Shown: piece by piece, positions 1-6,711 of the stretch | Layout: each line of letters starts with the position of its first letter | How positions within the stretch are numbered: the stretch's first letter is position 1 | Source: 188UL27-1 sp038526275 | GTDB taxonomy: Bacteria > Pseudomonadota > Alphaproteobacteria > Rhodobacterales > Rhodobacteraceae | Direction of reading: 5' to 3' | NCBI GenBank assembly: GCA_038526275.1 | Contig: JBCBGY010000136.1 | Coordinates: 1 to 12,008, forward strand | DNA: 12,008 bases | The notes under the pieces: generated by a model | What the model was told of the DNA's origin: nothing | Seen by the model: the letters and a program-made list of their open reading frames with translations, nothing else | Database searches by the model: none | Translations under genes and position numbers: made by a program

Positions 1-20
1 GGGGCGGGTTTGGATCGGGG

Positions 21-638
21 TTAGGCATCTGGTTCGATCAGGCCCAGACCCCGGAGATATATGCCGATGCCGGTTTCCAGGAGATCTTCGGGCGGAAAAG
101 GGGTGCGCGCGCCTGGGGCGCCGCGTGCGAACAATTCCACGACGCCGTGGCTCATGGCCCAGACATGGGCGGAAAACATGGCGGCCGGCGGTCGTTTGTC
201 GGCGGGGATATGTTGCGACAGTTCAAGGGCGGCGCGTTCCAGAACGCCGGAGGCGCGGGCGGCCACCAGAGCGAGATCGGGGTCGCTGTTCAGGTTCACA
301 CCACTTTCGAACATCGCCTGATAGTGGCCGGGATATTTGCGGGCGAAGGCGAGATAGGCGCGGCCCGTTGCTTCGAAGCTGGCCAGGGCCGACGGCTGGC
401 CCTTGTCATAGGCAAACTCCATCAGATCGGCGAAGATGCCGTAGCCTTGCTTCGCCACCTCGGCGATCAGGTTTTCGCGTCCTTCGAAATGCCGGTAGAC
501 GGCAGCGGGAGTGACGCCTGCGCGCTTTGCGGCCTCGGACAGGGTGAAGCCCTGCGGCCCCTTTTCCTCTATGAGGGCGAGGGCGGCTGTAACCAGCGCT
601 TCCCGCAGGTTGCCGTGGTGATAGCCGCGCTTAGGCAT
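21..638 (-). CDS. TetR/AcrR-family transcriptional regulator
   Basis: A 205-residue protein with typical TetR size and architecture. The N-terminal DNA-binding domain spans about residues 10-57. Its helix-turn-helix reads FTLSEAAKRAGVTPAAVYRHF and is followed by the usual 'EGRENLIAEVA' turn. The C-terminal half (about 65-205) is a helical ligand/dimer domain of the WHG type seen in many alphaproteobacterial members, with 'YPGHYQAMFE' and 'AMSHGVVELF' stretches. The reading frame stays open further upstream, but I chose the ATG giving MPKRGYHHGN because the TetR fold begins there. The upstream extension is only the ppk2 gene read in another frame. The start overlaps the ppk2 stop by 8 bp (ATGCCTAA), so it is probably translationally coupled to ppk2. 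It may regulate its own operon, but neither target nor ligand can be told from the sequence. Confidence 0.9.
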   Translation of the reverse strand: MPKRGYHHGNLREALVTAALALIEEKGPQGFTLSEAAKRAGVTPAAVYRHFEGRENLIAEVAKQGYGIFADLMEFAYDKGQPSALASFEATGRAYLAFARKYPGHYQAMFESGVNLNSDPDLALVAARASGVLERAALELSQHIPADKRPPAAMFSAHVWAMSHGVVELFARGAPGARTPFPPEDLLETGIGIYLRGLGLIEPDA

Positions 639-1500
639 CCCACAAAGCCGGTCCGCCAGCGATTTTGGGATCCAGCTCGCCCAGCTTCTTGCTGTCTTTT
701 CCGGCATAATCCAGATGGGTGAGGACGGATCGGATGGCATTGATCCGGGCGCGCCGTTTGTCGTCGGACCGAACCACCGTCCAGGGCGCTTCTGCACTGT
801 CGCTTCGTTCCAGCGTTTCTTGAATGGCGGTGGAGTAGGCGTCCCACTTTTTCAGCCCCTCAACATCGATCCAACTGAGTTTCCACTGCTTCAACGGGTC
901 GCCTTCGCGGTCCAAGAAGCGGCGTAATTGCTCGGCCCGACCCACATTGAGCCAAAGCTTGAAAAGCTGGATCCCGTCATTCACCACCATCTGTTCAAAC
1001 GGGCAGACCTGCTGGAAAAAGTGCTCTCGTTCGTCCTTGGAACAAAAGCCAAAGACCTGTTCGACCACGCCGCGATTGTACCAGGATCGGTCAAAGAAGA
1101 CGATCTCGCCAGCGGACGGAAGATGATCAATGTACCGCTGGAAATACCATTGCGTCGCCTCCCGATCATTGGGTTTGGACAAGGCCACAACCCGTGCGCC
1201 GCGAGGATTAAGATTTTCCCGAAACCGCTTGATTGTGCCGCCTTTTCCAGCGGCGTCCCGTCCTTCGAACACGATGGCGATACGCGCTCCGCTTTCCTTG
1301 GCCCAGGACTGCAGCTTGACCAGTTCAACCTGCAGATCGCCAATCTGTTCTTCATATTCGTCTTTGTCCATCCGTTCCCGGTAGGGATAGGTTGGGTTCA
1401 GGATATGGCCCTTCTTTGCCGTCTCAATGCTGGCGCGTACATCCTTGGGTGCGTCTTTCTCGAAATATTCGGTGATAGCGCCATCGAAGGGCAGCGACAT
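631..1500 (-). CDS. ppk2: Polyphosphate kinase 2 (PPK2 family)
   Basis: A 289-residue single-domain PPK2, the usual length for the class I enzyme. PPK2 transfers phosphate between inorganic polyphosphate and nucleoside di- or triphosphates, usually favouring nucleotide synthesis from polyP. The Walker A loop GRDAAGKGG is at residues 80-88. The Walker B/lid-proximal motif FFDRSWYNR is at 135-143. The conserved PPK2 segments 'KPNDREATQWYFQRY' (about 109-123), 'FKLWLNV' (about 180-186) and 'RREWKLSW'-like QWKLSW (205-210) are also present. A good ribosome-binding site (AAGGA) lies 7 bp before the ATG. It lies 49 bp downstream of the hydrolase gene and overlaps the TetR gene by 8 bp, so it is probably the third gene of a metA-hydrolase-ppk2-tetR unit. 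Whether ADP or GDP is preferred cannot be read from the sequence. Confidence 0.95.
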   Translation of the reverse strand: MSLPFDGAITEYFEKDAPKDVRASIETAKKGHILNPTYPYRERMDKDEYEEQIGDLQVELVKLQSWAKESGARIAIVFEGRDAAGKGGTIKRFRENLNPRGARVVALSKPNDREATQWYFQRYIDHLPSAGEIVFFDRSWYNRGVVEQVFGFCSKDEREHFFQQVCPFEQMVVNDGIQLFKLWLNVGRAEQLRRFLDREGDPLKQWKLSWIDVEGLKKWDAYSTAIQETLERSDSAEAPWTVVRSDDKRRARINAIRSVLTHLDYAGKDSKKLGELDPKIAGGPALWDA

Positions 1501-1549
1501 GGGGCATCCTTTCCGTGCGGTGCCGAACAGTTATGCAGAGGCGAAAGCG

Positions 1550-2515
1550 CTAAAGCAATCCGGCGCGGCTGGCGGCGCGGTCGATCGCCTCCACCAACGC
1601 AGTTGGGTCGGCATGGTGTGGCATATGCCCGATGCCCGGCAAAATGGTCAGGTTGGCCCCTTCGATCTGCAGAGCCAGGGGGCGGGAATGGATATCGAGC
1701 GACACGGTGGGGTCAGCATCGCCGTGGACGATCTCCACTGGTATTTCGATATGGGCATAATTCGGAACCATGGCGCGAATTTCGTCTTTGAGCGTGGTTC
1801 GTTCGCGTCCGTTGATGTGGAGCGTTTCGCGGCGAAGCGACAGGCCTGCACCGATATAGCTGGCATAGCCTTCGGGCGGGTCTTGCGGGGCAAAGACACC
1901 GGAAATTGCGGTGGCAACGTAGTCTTCAGAGGTGAACGCGGTCAGGACGGGCACCACCGTCGCGCGGCCTATGCGTGACCCGGTGACCCGGTGAAACCTG
2001 CTGATTGGTGTGTCCCAAACATTCGAGGCCGCCGCAGACGTGACCAGTGCCGCAAGCGTGTCGGGCTGTGTTGTAGCCCAGGCCAGCGCGACCGCCCCGC
2101 CATAGCTGTGGCCCAAGACAATAGGCCGATCCGCACCGAGCGCCTGCGCGGTCTTTTGCAGAACGGCGGCCTGATCGAAGATTGAACCCTGTCCGGCGGG
2201 CAGAGCACTGGACCAACCGAAGCCAGGGCGGTCGAGTACGATCACACGATACCGATCGGCCAATGATCCAGCGAAAGCGAAGGTGAAATCCCGGGTGTTT
2301 CCGCTGGCACCGTGGATCAGCACCAGATCCGGGCCGTCCCCCAAGACAACAGCATGGATCGAGATATCCCCGATCTGGACGATTTGGCCCTCCGGTGGGT
2401 AGGCGGCTTCGGCTGCGCGTTCGACCCGAGCCGCACGGGCGTTCACGTAAAGCGCGCCGCCAATCGTAAGCGCCGCCAGGGTCGTCGCAATTATGAGCTT
2501 AGCGGCCAATTTCAT
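1550..2515 (-). CDS. Alpha/beta-fold hydrolase, membrane-anchored or exported
   Basis: A 321-residue alpha/beta hydrolase of unknown substrate. The catalytic set is complete: oxyanion-hole HGAS at residues 68-71, nucleophile elbow GHSYGG with Ser137, acid most likely Asp268 in HGDADPTV, and His297 in GIGHMPH. Residues 1-26 (MKLAAKLIIATTLAALTIGGAL...) form a hydrophobic N-terminal segment, either an uncleaved anchor or a signal sequence, so the enzyme probably acts at or beyond the inner membrane. The start codon lies inside the end of metA (17-bp overlap), with no clear Shine-Dalgarno, which suggests coupled translation. Despite following metA, its membrane anchor makes a role in methionine synthesis unlikely; it should not be called MetX. 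It could be an esterase, haloperoxidase-like enzyme or epoxide-hydrolase relative. Confidence 0.88.
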   Translation of the reverse strand: MKLAAKLIIATTLAALTIGGALYVNARAARVERAAEAAYPPEGQIVQIGDISIHAVVLGDGPDLVLIHGASGNTRDFTFAFAGSLADRYRVIVLDRPGFGWSSALPAGQGSIFDQAAVLQKTAQALGADRPIVLGHSYGGAVALAWATTQPDTLAALVTSAAASNVWDTPISRFHRVTGSRIGRATVVPVLTAFTSEDYVATAISGVFAPQDPPEGYASYIGAGLSLRRETLHINGRERTTLKDEIRAMVPNYAHIEIPVEIVHGDADPTVSLDIHSRPLALQIEGANLTILPGIGHMPHHADPTALVEAIDRAASRAGLL

Positions 2516-3416
2516 TGATGTCGTAGGGGACGGATTGATAAATCTCGTTTATCCAGTTGCCATACAGAAGATGGGCGTGGCTTCGCCACCGGTTCAGCGG
2601 CTGACTGGTCGGGTCATCCTGCGGATAATAGTTTATGGGCACCGCAATGGGGGTCCCATTGGCCGTGTCGCGGTCATATTCCTGTTTCAGCGTATCGCTG
2701 TCATATTCAAAATGGTTGAAGATATAGAGCGCGCGATGCTCTGGATCTTCCACCAGACAAGGCCCCACATCGGCGCTGCCGAGCAGAGTACGCAGCCCGG
2801 GTGCGGCATCGATTTCGTCTTGTCGGACTTCCGTCCAACGGCTGACCGGGATCACGAATTCGTCTGAAAAACCGCGCAGAAAGGGCGATGTCGGATCGAG
2901 GTTCTGGTGCCGAAAACAACCAAACGCCTTACCATCCAGGATATGCTTTCGGACATCATGGAAATGATTGATCATGGCCATGCCGCCCCAGCAGACGCCC
3001 AAGGTGGCGTGAACATGGGTCTGGGTCCAGGCAAAGATGCGTTTGAGTTCGTCCCAGTACGTTACCTCGTCGAAAGGTAAATGCTCGATCGGCGCGCCGG
3101 TGATGATCAGCCCGTCGAATTTTTCATCTCGCACATCCTCGAAGGGGCGATAGAACTCTTCCATATGCGCCGCTGCGGTTGTTTTGCTCTGGTGCTCTGT
3201 CATCCGCACGAGATGCAATTCGATCTGCAACGGCGTGGCCCCGATCAGACGCGCAAACTGGGTCTCTGTCTGGATCTTTTTTGGCATCAGGTTCAAAAGC
3301 GCGATCCGTAGCGGCCGGATATCCTGCTTTAAGGCGCGCCCGGCTGCCATAACCATCACGCCCTCTTCGCTCAGGGCGTCGAAGGCGGGCAGGTTATCGG
3401 GCAGGGTGATGGGCAT
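2499..3416 (-). CDS. metA: Homoserine O-acyltransferase MetA (predicted acetyl-CoA specific)
   Basis: A 305-residue MetA-family enzyme (class I glutamine-amidotransferase-like fold) that activates homoserine by acylating its hydroxyl, the first committed step of methionine synthesis. The catalytic residues align exactly in number with characterised family members: nucleophile Cys142 (GVCWGG), His235 and Glu237 (FNHFE). Residue 111 is Glu (GAPIEHLPF). In the family, Glu111 is linked to use of acetyl-CoA (as in Bacillus cereus MetA), while Gly at this place is linked to succinyl-CoA (as in E. coli). The product is therefore predicted to be O-acetylhomoserine, whatever the usual database name says. 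The ATG has a strong GGAGAGG ribosome-binding site. It is the first gene of the tight four-gene block, and its stop overlaps the start of the hydrolase. Confidence 0.96.
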   Translation of the reverse strand: MPITLPDNLPAFDALSEEGVMVMAAGRALKQDIRPLRIALLNLMPKKIQTETQFARLIGATPLQIELHLVRMTEHQSKTTAAAHMEEFYRPFEDVRDEKFDGLIITGAPIEHLPFDEVTYWDELKRIFAWTQTHVHATLGVCWGGMAMINHFHDVRKHILDGKAFGCFRHQNLDPTSPFLRGFSDEFVIPVSRWTEVRQDEIDAAPGLRTLLGSADVGPCLVEDPEHRALYIFNHFEYDSDTLKQEYDRDTANGTPIAVPINYYPQDDPTSQPLNRWRSHAHLLYGNWINEIYQSVPYDINEIGR

Positions 3417-3420
3417 AAAT

Positions 3421-3438
3421 CCTCTCCAGTCTAAGAGG
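3421..3438 (-). promoter_or_regulatory. Hairpin that could cover the metA ribosome-binding site
   Basis: On the minus strand the metA leader reads CCTCTT-agactg-GAGAGG just before the ATG. It is a 6-bp stem (one U-G pair) with a 6-base loop, whose 3' arm is the Shine-Dalgarno itself. It could lower translation when folded. It does not match the SAM riboswitch classes I know, and a stem this short may be fortuitous. Confidence 0.35.
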
Positions 3439-3470
3439 TCGCGACATAAGGCGGCGCTGGCATGGCCGCA

Positions 3471-3476
3471 AGTATA
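3471..3476 (-). promoter_or_regulatory. Possible -10 element of the metA promoter
   Basis: The minus strand has TATACT in the 77-bp gap between the ATPase stop and the metA start, giving a predicted leader of about 45-50 bases. No good -35 box lies 17 bp upstream, so the call rests on the -10 alone. The heptamer ACTTGCG occurs twice, 13 bp apart, on either side of the start of this element and could be a regulator site. Confidence 0.3.
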
Positions 3477-3493
3477 CCTCGCAAGTTTTTGCT

Positions 3494-4381
3494 CTAGGGC
3501 AGGCGGGCTTTGTCCAGAGCGACGGCGATAACTTCAATGAGGTCGGCCTCTGCTCGAACCTGCATCATATCGTCAGCGGCGATTGTGACGCCCCAGTTTT
3601 CCGCCATGCTGCGATAGCGCGGCTGGCGATGCGCCAGCAGTTTGGCAAAGGCCCAGCGAATGAACAGATCGGGATCAACATCCGTTTCGCTCATGCCGTT
3701 TTCGCTCAGATAGGTCTGCCAGATCTCAGCCAGGAAATTTTCCTGGAAGTAAAGTGGTTTCGGCGCACGGTCGAAGCGCGCAACCAATTCCTGCGTATGG
3801 TCGTCTGACCCTTCAATCCAAACCGGCAGCATGGTCATCGACAGGGCAGATAGCACGGGGTCGCTTGGATTGTCCGGCTCCACGACTTCGCAGATAGACC
3901 CGCCACTGTCGCAGATGAAGTGCGCGTAGCCATAAAGATCCAAGGCCCGAGCGATAAACCGGGGCGTGTCGAGCAACGCGCTGATCTCGGCTGTCCGATG
4001 TTCCTCCTGGCGTTTGCGATATTCATCCCAGGTGAGCCCACCTTTGTCGGCATTCCCCGGCGTGCCAAGATAGGTGGACAAAGGGGCAAGGTTCTCAAAG
4101 GTGATGTTCGAGGCAATGTAGATCGAGTCAGTCCGCAAGAGACGCGCCAATGCAGGGATCTTCATTGCCTCGCGTTTGAAATTGTCCGTGATCAGCTCGC
4201 CCATGTATCGCGTGCCAATGCGGTAATCGACGGAATAGTGAAACCAACCGCCCGCAGACCGCAACATATTGGCGGCATAGGTCTTGCCCAACCCCGACAT
4301 GCCGAACAGCAGCAGCCGTTTTTCGGGGGCGGCACGGAATGCCGCGCCGGACTCATAGAAAAGGGGCGAAAACTTCATCAT
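3494..4381 (-). CDS. P-loop ATPase/kinase-like protein of unknown function
   Basis: A protein of about 295 residues that I do not recognise as a characterised family. The N-terminal part has a Walker A loop, GMSGLGKT, at about residues 27-34 within a hydrophobic beta strand (RLLLFGMSG), as in small nucleotide-binding ATPases or kinases. Other visible patches are a tryptophan/tyrosine-rich stretch WFHYSVDYRIGTRYMGELI (about 46-64), the acidic 'GYAHFICDSGGSICEVVEP' region (about 151-169, a possible Walker B-like 'FICDSGGS'), and a helical C-terminus. There is no signal peptide or membrane segment. I chose the ATG-ATG pair (MMKFSPLFYE) because the frame upstream starts only with TTG and reads as low-complexity charged residues. 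Neither start has a strong ribosome-binding site, so the start is uncertain by about 25 residues. It follows the fadL-like gene after a terminator and is probably transcribed on its own or leads into metA. Confidence 0.75.
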   Translation of the reverse strand: MMKFSPLFYESGAAFRAAPEKRLLLFGMSGLGKTYAANMLRSAGGWFHYSVDYRIGTRYMGELITDNFKREAMKIPALARLLRTDSIYIASNITFENLAPLSTYLGTPGNADKGGLTWDEYRKRQEEHRTAEISALLDTPRFIARALDLYGYAHFICDSGGSICEVVEPDNPSDPVLSALSMTMLPVWIEGSDDHTQELVARFDRAPKPLYFQENFLAEIWQTYLSENGMSETDVDPDLFIRWAFAKLLAHRQPRYRSMAENWGVTIAADDMMQVRAEADLIEVIAVALDKARLP

Positions 4382-4474
4382 CGGATCGCTCGTAGCTGGA
4401 CGATCTCTGAGGTTCCAGCGGGAAAGTGACCCCTCCCGCTCTTTCTTATTGGCCAAAATACTTCTGCCGGAGGC

Positions 4475-4493
4475 AAAACCTGTCGCAGACAGG
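4475..4493 (-). terminator. Rho-independent terminator after the FadL-like gene
   Basis: On the minus strand, 14 bp after the stop codon of the FadL-like gene, a 6-bp perfect stem CCTGTC-TGC-GACAGG is followed by TTTT. The stem is short and the T-run only four bases, so it is probably a modest terminator. Confidence 0.5.
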
Positions 4494-4507
4494 GCCTGGG
4501 CAAAAAC

Positions 4508-5623
4508 CTAGAATTTGTAGCCGACCTTCACGCCCAACGTGACAGCATCGTTGTCGGTGAAGTTGGCCCGGGCAACATCCGGTGTCCCTGTTTCAGGCAT
4601 CGCGTCCCCGGGTCGCGTGTAGCGAAGGCCGGTTGTGATCTCGATGTCATCCAAGGTGTAGATCGCCGCCAAAGTCCATGCGCGCTGGCCCTCCGTTGGA
4701 GCCAGTGGCGAAACCAATGGATCCTGCGGGGCTTCGTATGTGTAAGAAATCGACGCTGCCCAATTTTCGTTGAACCGCCGTCCGACGCCAAGCGTGTAAG
4801 TTGTCCAATCGTCCAACTCGACCAAGCCACTGCCCACGATGCCCGTGAAAACGTCGGGGTCGATTTTGAAGGCGCTCCATTCGGCCCAACGGATACTGCC
4901 GAAGAGCAACGTGTCTTTCGCTATGCCGGTCTGGAAGTCCAGATTAACGGATTGCGGTGTATCGGTCTCGGTGATGCTGGTGCTGGCGGCCAAGGGGGCA
5001 CCGTTCAACGTTTCCGTCGTATCAAATTCGTGCGTTATGGCGGAATTATAGGTCAAGGCGATGCGCAAGGCGATGTCGGGTCGTTCGTACGCAACGCCGA
5101 CCAGATAGCCGAACCCAAAGGTCTTATCGAGATTGACGGAATAGCCATTCACGCCACCATAGGCGACACCCCTCAGGTCAATTTGCCCGCCCGCTTGCTG
5201 AGCCCGAAGACCGGCATGGGCACTGAAGTTTTCATCGAACTTGTAGCGCAAAACGGCCGTGTAGGACGAACTGTCCGAGATGGCGGTGGTTCCGCCCAGT
5301 TCGGTCGTGGCCGGGCTACCCTCATATCGGATATCCGACCCAAAGGGTTGATCGTAGATGAACGAAAGGGATAGCTGCTCGGTCAGATCCGTTTTGAAGC
5401 CGAACCCGAAACTGCTGAACCGGCCTGCGGTTTCGTCAAACTCCGTTCCGGTAAACAGTCCGGTGCCGCTTACATTGGGATTGGTGTGACTGAACGAGAA
5501 CTCTGCATAGGTTCCCTCTTCGAAAATGATGCCGATCGGCTGGTTCGTCCGGTCCAGTCCTCCCGCGACAGCCATCCCATGTCCTAAAGCCAGCGCGCTT
5601 ACGGCTCCTAGCAAAAGTCTCAT
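4508..5623 (-). CDS. FadL/OmpP1/TodX-family outer-membrane channel
   Basis: A 371-residue outer-membrane beta-barrel of the FadL type, which takes hydrophobic compounds such as long-chain fatty acids or aromatics across the outer membrane. Residues 1-20 are a signal peptide (MRLLLGAVSALALGHGMAVA, cleavage probably after AVA). The rest is rich in alternating amphipathic strands with family-typical stretches such as 'FGFGFKTDLTEQLSLSFIYDQPFG' (about residues 71-94), 'FGYLVGVAYERPDIALRIALTY' and 'WAEWSAFKID', ending in aromatic Phe (VGYKF), the usual barrel-assembly signal. It is shorter than E. coli FadL (about 446 residues), mainly lacking a long N-terminal plug, as is common in alphaproteobacterial members. 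A GGGGAA ribosome-binding site lies 7 bp before the ATG. A TetR-like dyad and an overlapping -35 half-site lie upstream. The substrate cannot be inferred. Confidence 0.88.
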   Translation of the reverse strand: MRLLLGAVSALALGHGMAVAGGLDRTNQPIGIIFEEGTYAEFSFSHTNPNVSGTGLFTGTEFDETAGRFSSFGFGFKTDLTEQLSLSFIYDQPFGSDIRYEGSPATTELGGTTAISDSSSYTAVLRYKFDENFSAHAGLRAQQAGGQIDLRGVAYGGVNGYSVNLDKTFGFGYLVGVAYERPDIALRIALTYNSAITHEFDTTETLNGAPLAASTSITETDTPQSVNLDFQTGIAKDTLLFGSIRWAEWSAFKIDPDVFTGIVGSGLVELDDWTTYTLGVGRRFNENWAASISYTYEAPQDPLVSPLAPTEGQRAWTLAAIYTLDDIEITTGLRYTRPGDAMPETGTPDVARANFTDNDAVTLGVKVGYKF

Positions 5624-5659
5624 TCGCTGTTCCCCAGATTTTTGTTGTGCTTCGGCGGA

Positions 5660-5688
5660 CGCTAGAGCGTGGATAACATTTCGGTCAA
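5660..5688 (-). promoter_or_regulatory. Possible promoter of the FadL-like gene
   Basis: On the minus strand a consensus-like -35 TTGACC (5683-5688) is followed after 16-17 bp by a weak -10 (TCTAGC or CTAGCG, 5660-5666), about 40 bp upstream of the ATG. The sequence GACCGAA, a half copy of the dyad at 5729-5740, overlaps the -35 box. Confidence 0.35.
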
Positions 5689-5728
5689 AACAAACCCAGC
5701 GTCACGCCGTCGTGAGGTAAGGGGGTGC

Positions 5729-5740
5729 GACCGTTCGGTC
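5729..5740. promoter_or_regulatory. Inverted repeat GACCG-N2-CGGTC, possible repressor operator
   Basis: The 12-bp dyad GACCGTTCGGTC lies in the 126-bp gap between the transporter stop and the FadL-like gene start. Its half-site GACCGAA recurs about 54 bp further down over the -35 box. Short dyads of this kind are typical TetR-family operators. It has no T-run after it on either strand, so it is unlikely to be a terminator. Confidence 0.4.
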
Positions 5741-5749
5741 ACAAGGACT

Positions 5750-6640
5750 TCAAGCACGTTTCGTCTGTTTGAGGCGCATCTCGCCCCGGATATTCAGCCA
5801 ATTCGCCAAAAGGATCAGCCCTGCTCCGAGCAGGGTTCCGAGTTCCAGAGGCTCTGTATAGAGCATCACGCCCACAACAGCGCTGACCGGCAGGCGGACA
5901 AAATCCATGGGCATCACCACCGAAGCCGGAGCGAAACTCAGCGCAGTGGTCAGGCAGAAATGCGCGCCCAGACCGGTGCAGGCAATGACGATGACCCAAG
6001 GCAGCATCGTCCAGGACGGCAACGCGATATCCCCATCATAGCCCGCCGCCACAATGCCGAAAGCGGCCTGCATGACTGTGATGTAAAACAGGATGCAGGT
6101 GGTTGATTCCGACAATGTCAGCTTCTTCGTAAAGATCGCTGTCGCCGCGAAGGCGATTGCGGAAAGGGCGGCCGCGCCATGGCCTGGGTTAAGCGTGGCA
6201 CCGGCCGGTTGCACCACGCAAATCACCCCGGCGAATGCCAAAAACGCGGCGATACCTTTGATGATGGTGAGGCGCTCCCCCAGAAAAAGAGCAGCAAAAA
6301 CAACAACCCAGAGAGGGGAGGTAAACTCCAACGCGAACAATTCGGCCAGCGGGACCACGGTCAGGGCGTAGAACCAAAGATTTTGGCCGGTGAAATGAAA
6401 TATGTTCCGCCAAGCGTGCAAAGACAGATTGCGGGTTGTGACCGAGGATAGCGTGCCCGCCAGTCTTGCAACGCCGATAACCAAGGGGATGCCAATGAGG
6501 GAGCGATAGAGCATCGTCTCGAATGTATCGAGCTCTGCCGCCACCGCTCGCCCTGCGACGGCCATCAGCGTGAACGAGGCAATCGCACCAATCATCCACG
6601 CCGCGGCGACCATTGGTTGGCTTGTGGCCTTGCCTGTCAC
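5750..6640 (-). CDS. DMT-superfamily (EamA) membrane transporter
   Basis: A 296-residue inner-membrane protein with about ten hydrophobic segments in two similar halves (roughly residues 10-145 and 155-290), the usual EamA/RhaT-type arrangement. Members export or import small metabolites, and the substrate here is unknown. Family-typical features include 'YRSLIGIPLVI' after the first segment, the 'FTGQNLWFYALTVVPLAEL' helix pair, 'FTSPLWVVVFAALFLGERLT' closing the first half, and 'FVRLPVSAVVGVMLYTEPLE' closing the second. A GTG start (MTGKATSQPM) gives the full N-terminus, but an ATG nine codons later, right before the first membrane helix, is also possible. The gene lies 72 bp downstream of guaA on the same strand and may be read from the guaA promoter. 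No metabolic link between the two is evident. Confidence 0.88.
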   Translation of the reverse strand: MTGKATSQPMVAAAWMIGAIASFTLMAVAGRAVAAELDTFETMLYRSLIGIPLVIGVARLAGTLSSVTTRNLSLHAWRNIFHFTGQNLWFYALTVVPLAELFALEFTSPLWVVVFAALFLGERLTIIKGIAAFLAFAGVICVVQPAGATLNPGHGAAALSAIAFAATAIFTKKLTLSESTTCILFYITVMQAAFGIVAAGYDGDIALPSWTMLPWVIVIACTGLGAHFCLTTALSFAPASVVMPMDFVRLPVSAVVGVMLYTEPLELGTLLGAGLILLANWLNIRGEMRLKQTKRA

Positions 6641-6711
6641 TGGTAATTCCGCGCCCAGCCAACGATGAGAACGATCATTCGTACCGTGTCACCCGTTCCC
6701 GGGAGCATGGG

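Noticed and set aside
147..722. Plus-strand open frame of 191 codons
   Set aside because: It is antisense to the TetR gene, whose helix-turn-helix is unmistakable.
928..1791. Long plus-strand open frame of 287 codons
   Set aside because: It is antisense to ppk2 and the hydrolase, both of which have full catalytic motifs; the translated protein has no recognisable features.
3417..3493. SAM riboswitch upstream of metA
   Set aside because: I looked for the conserved cores of SAM-II and SAM/SAH types, which occur in alphaproteobacteria, and found none in this 77-bp gap.
5669..5677. DnaA-box-like CGTGGATAA near the FadL-like promoter
   Set aside because: A lone one-mismatch match in a promoter without an AT-rich neighbour or further boxes is not informative.
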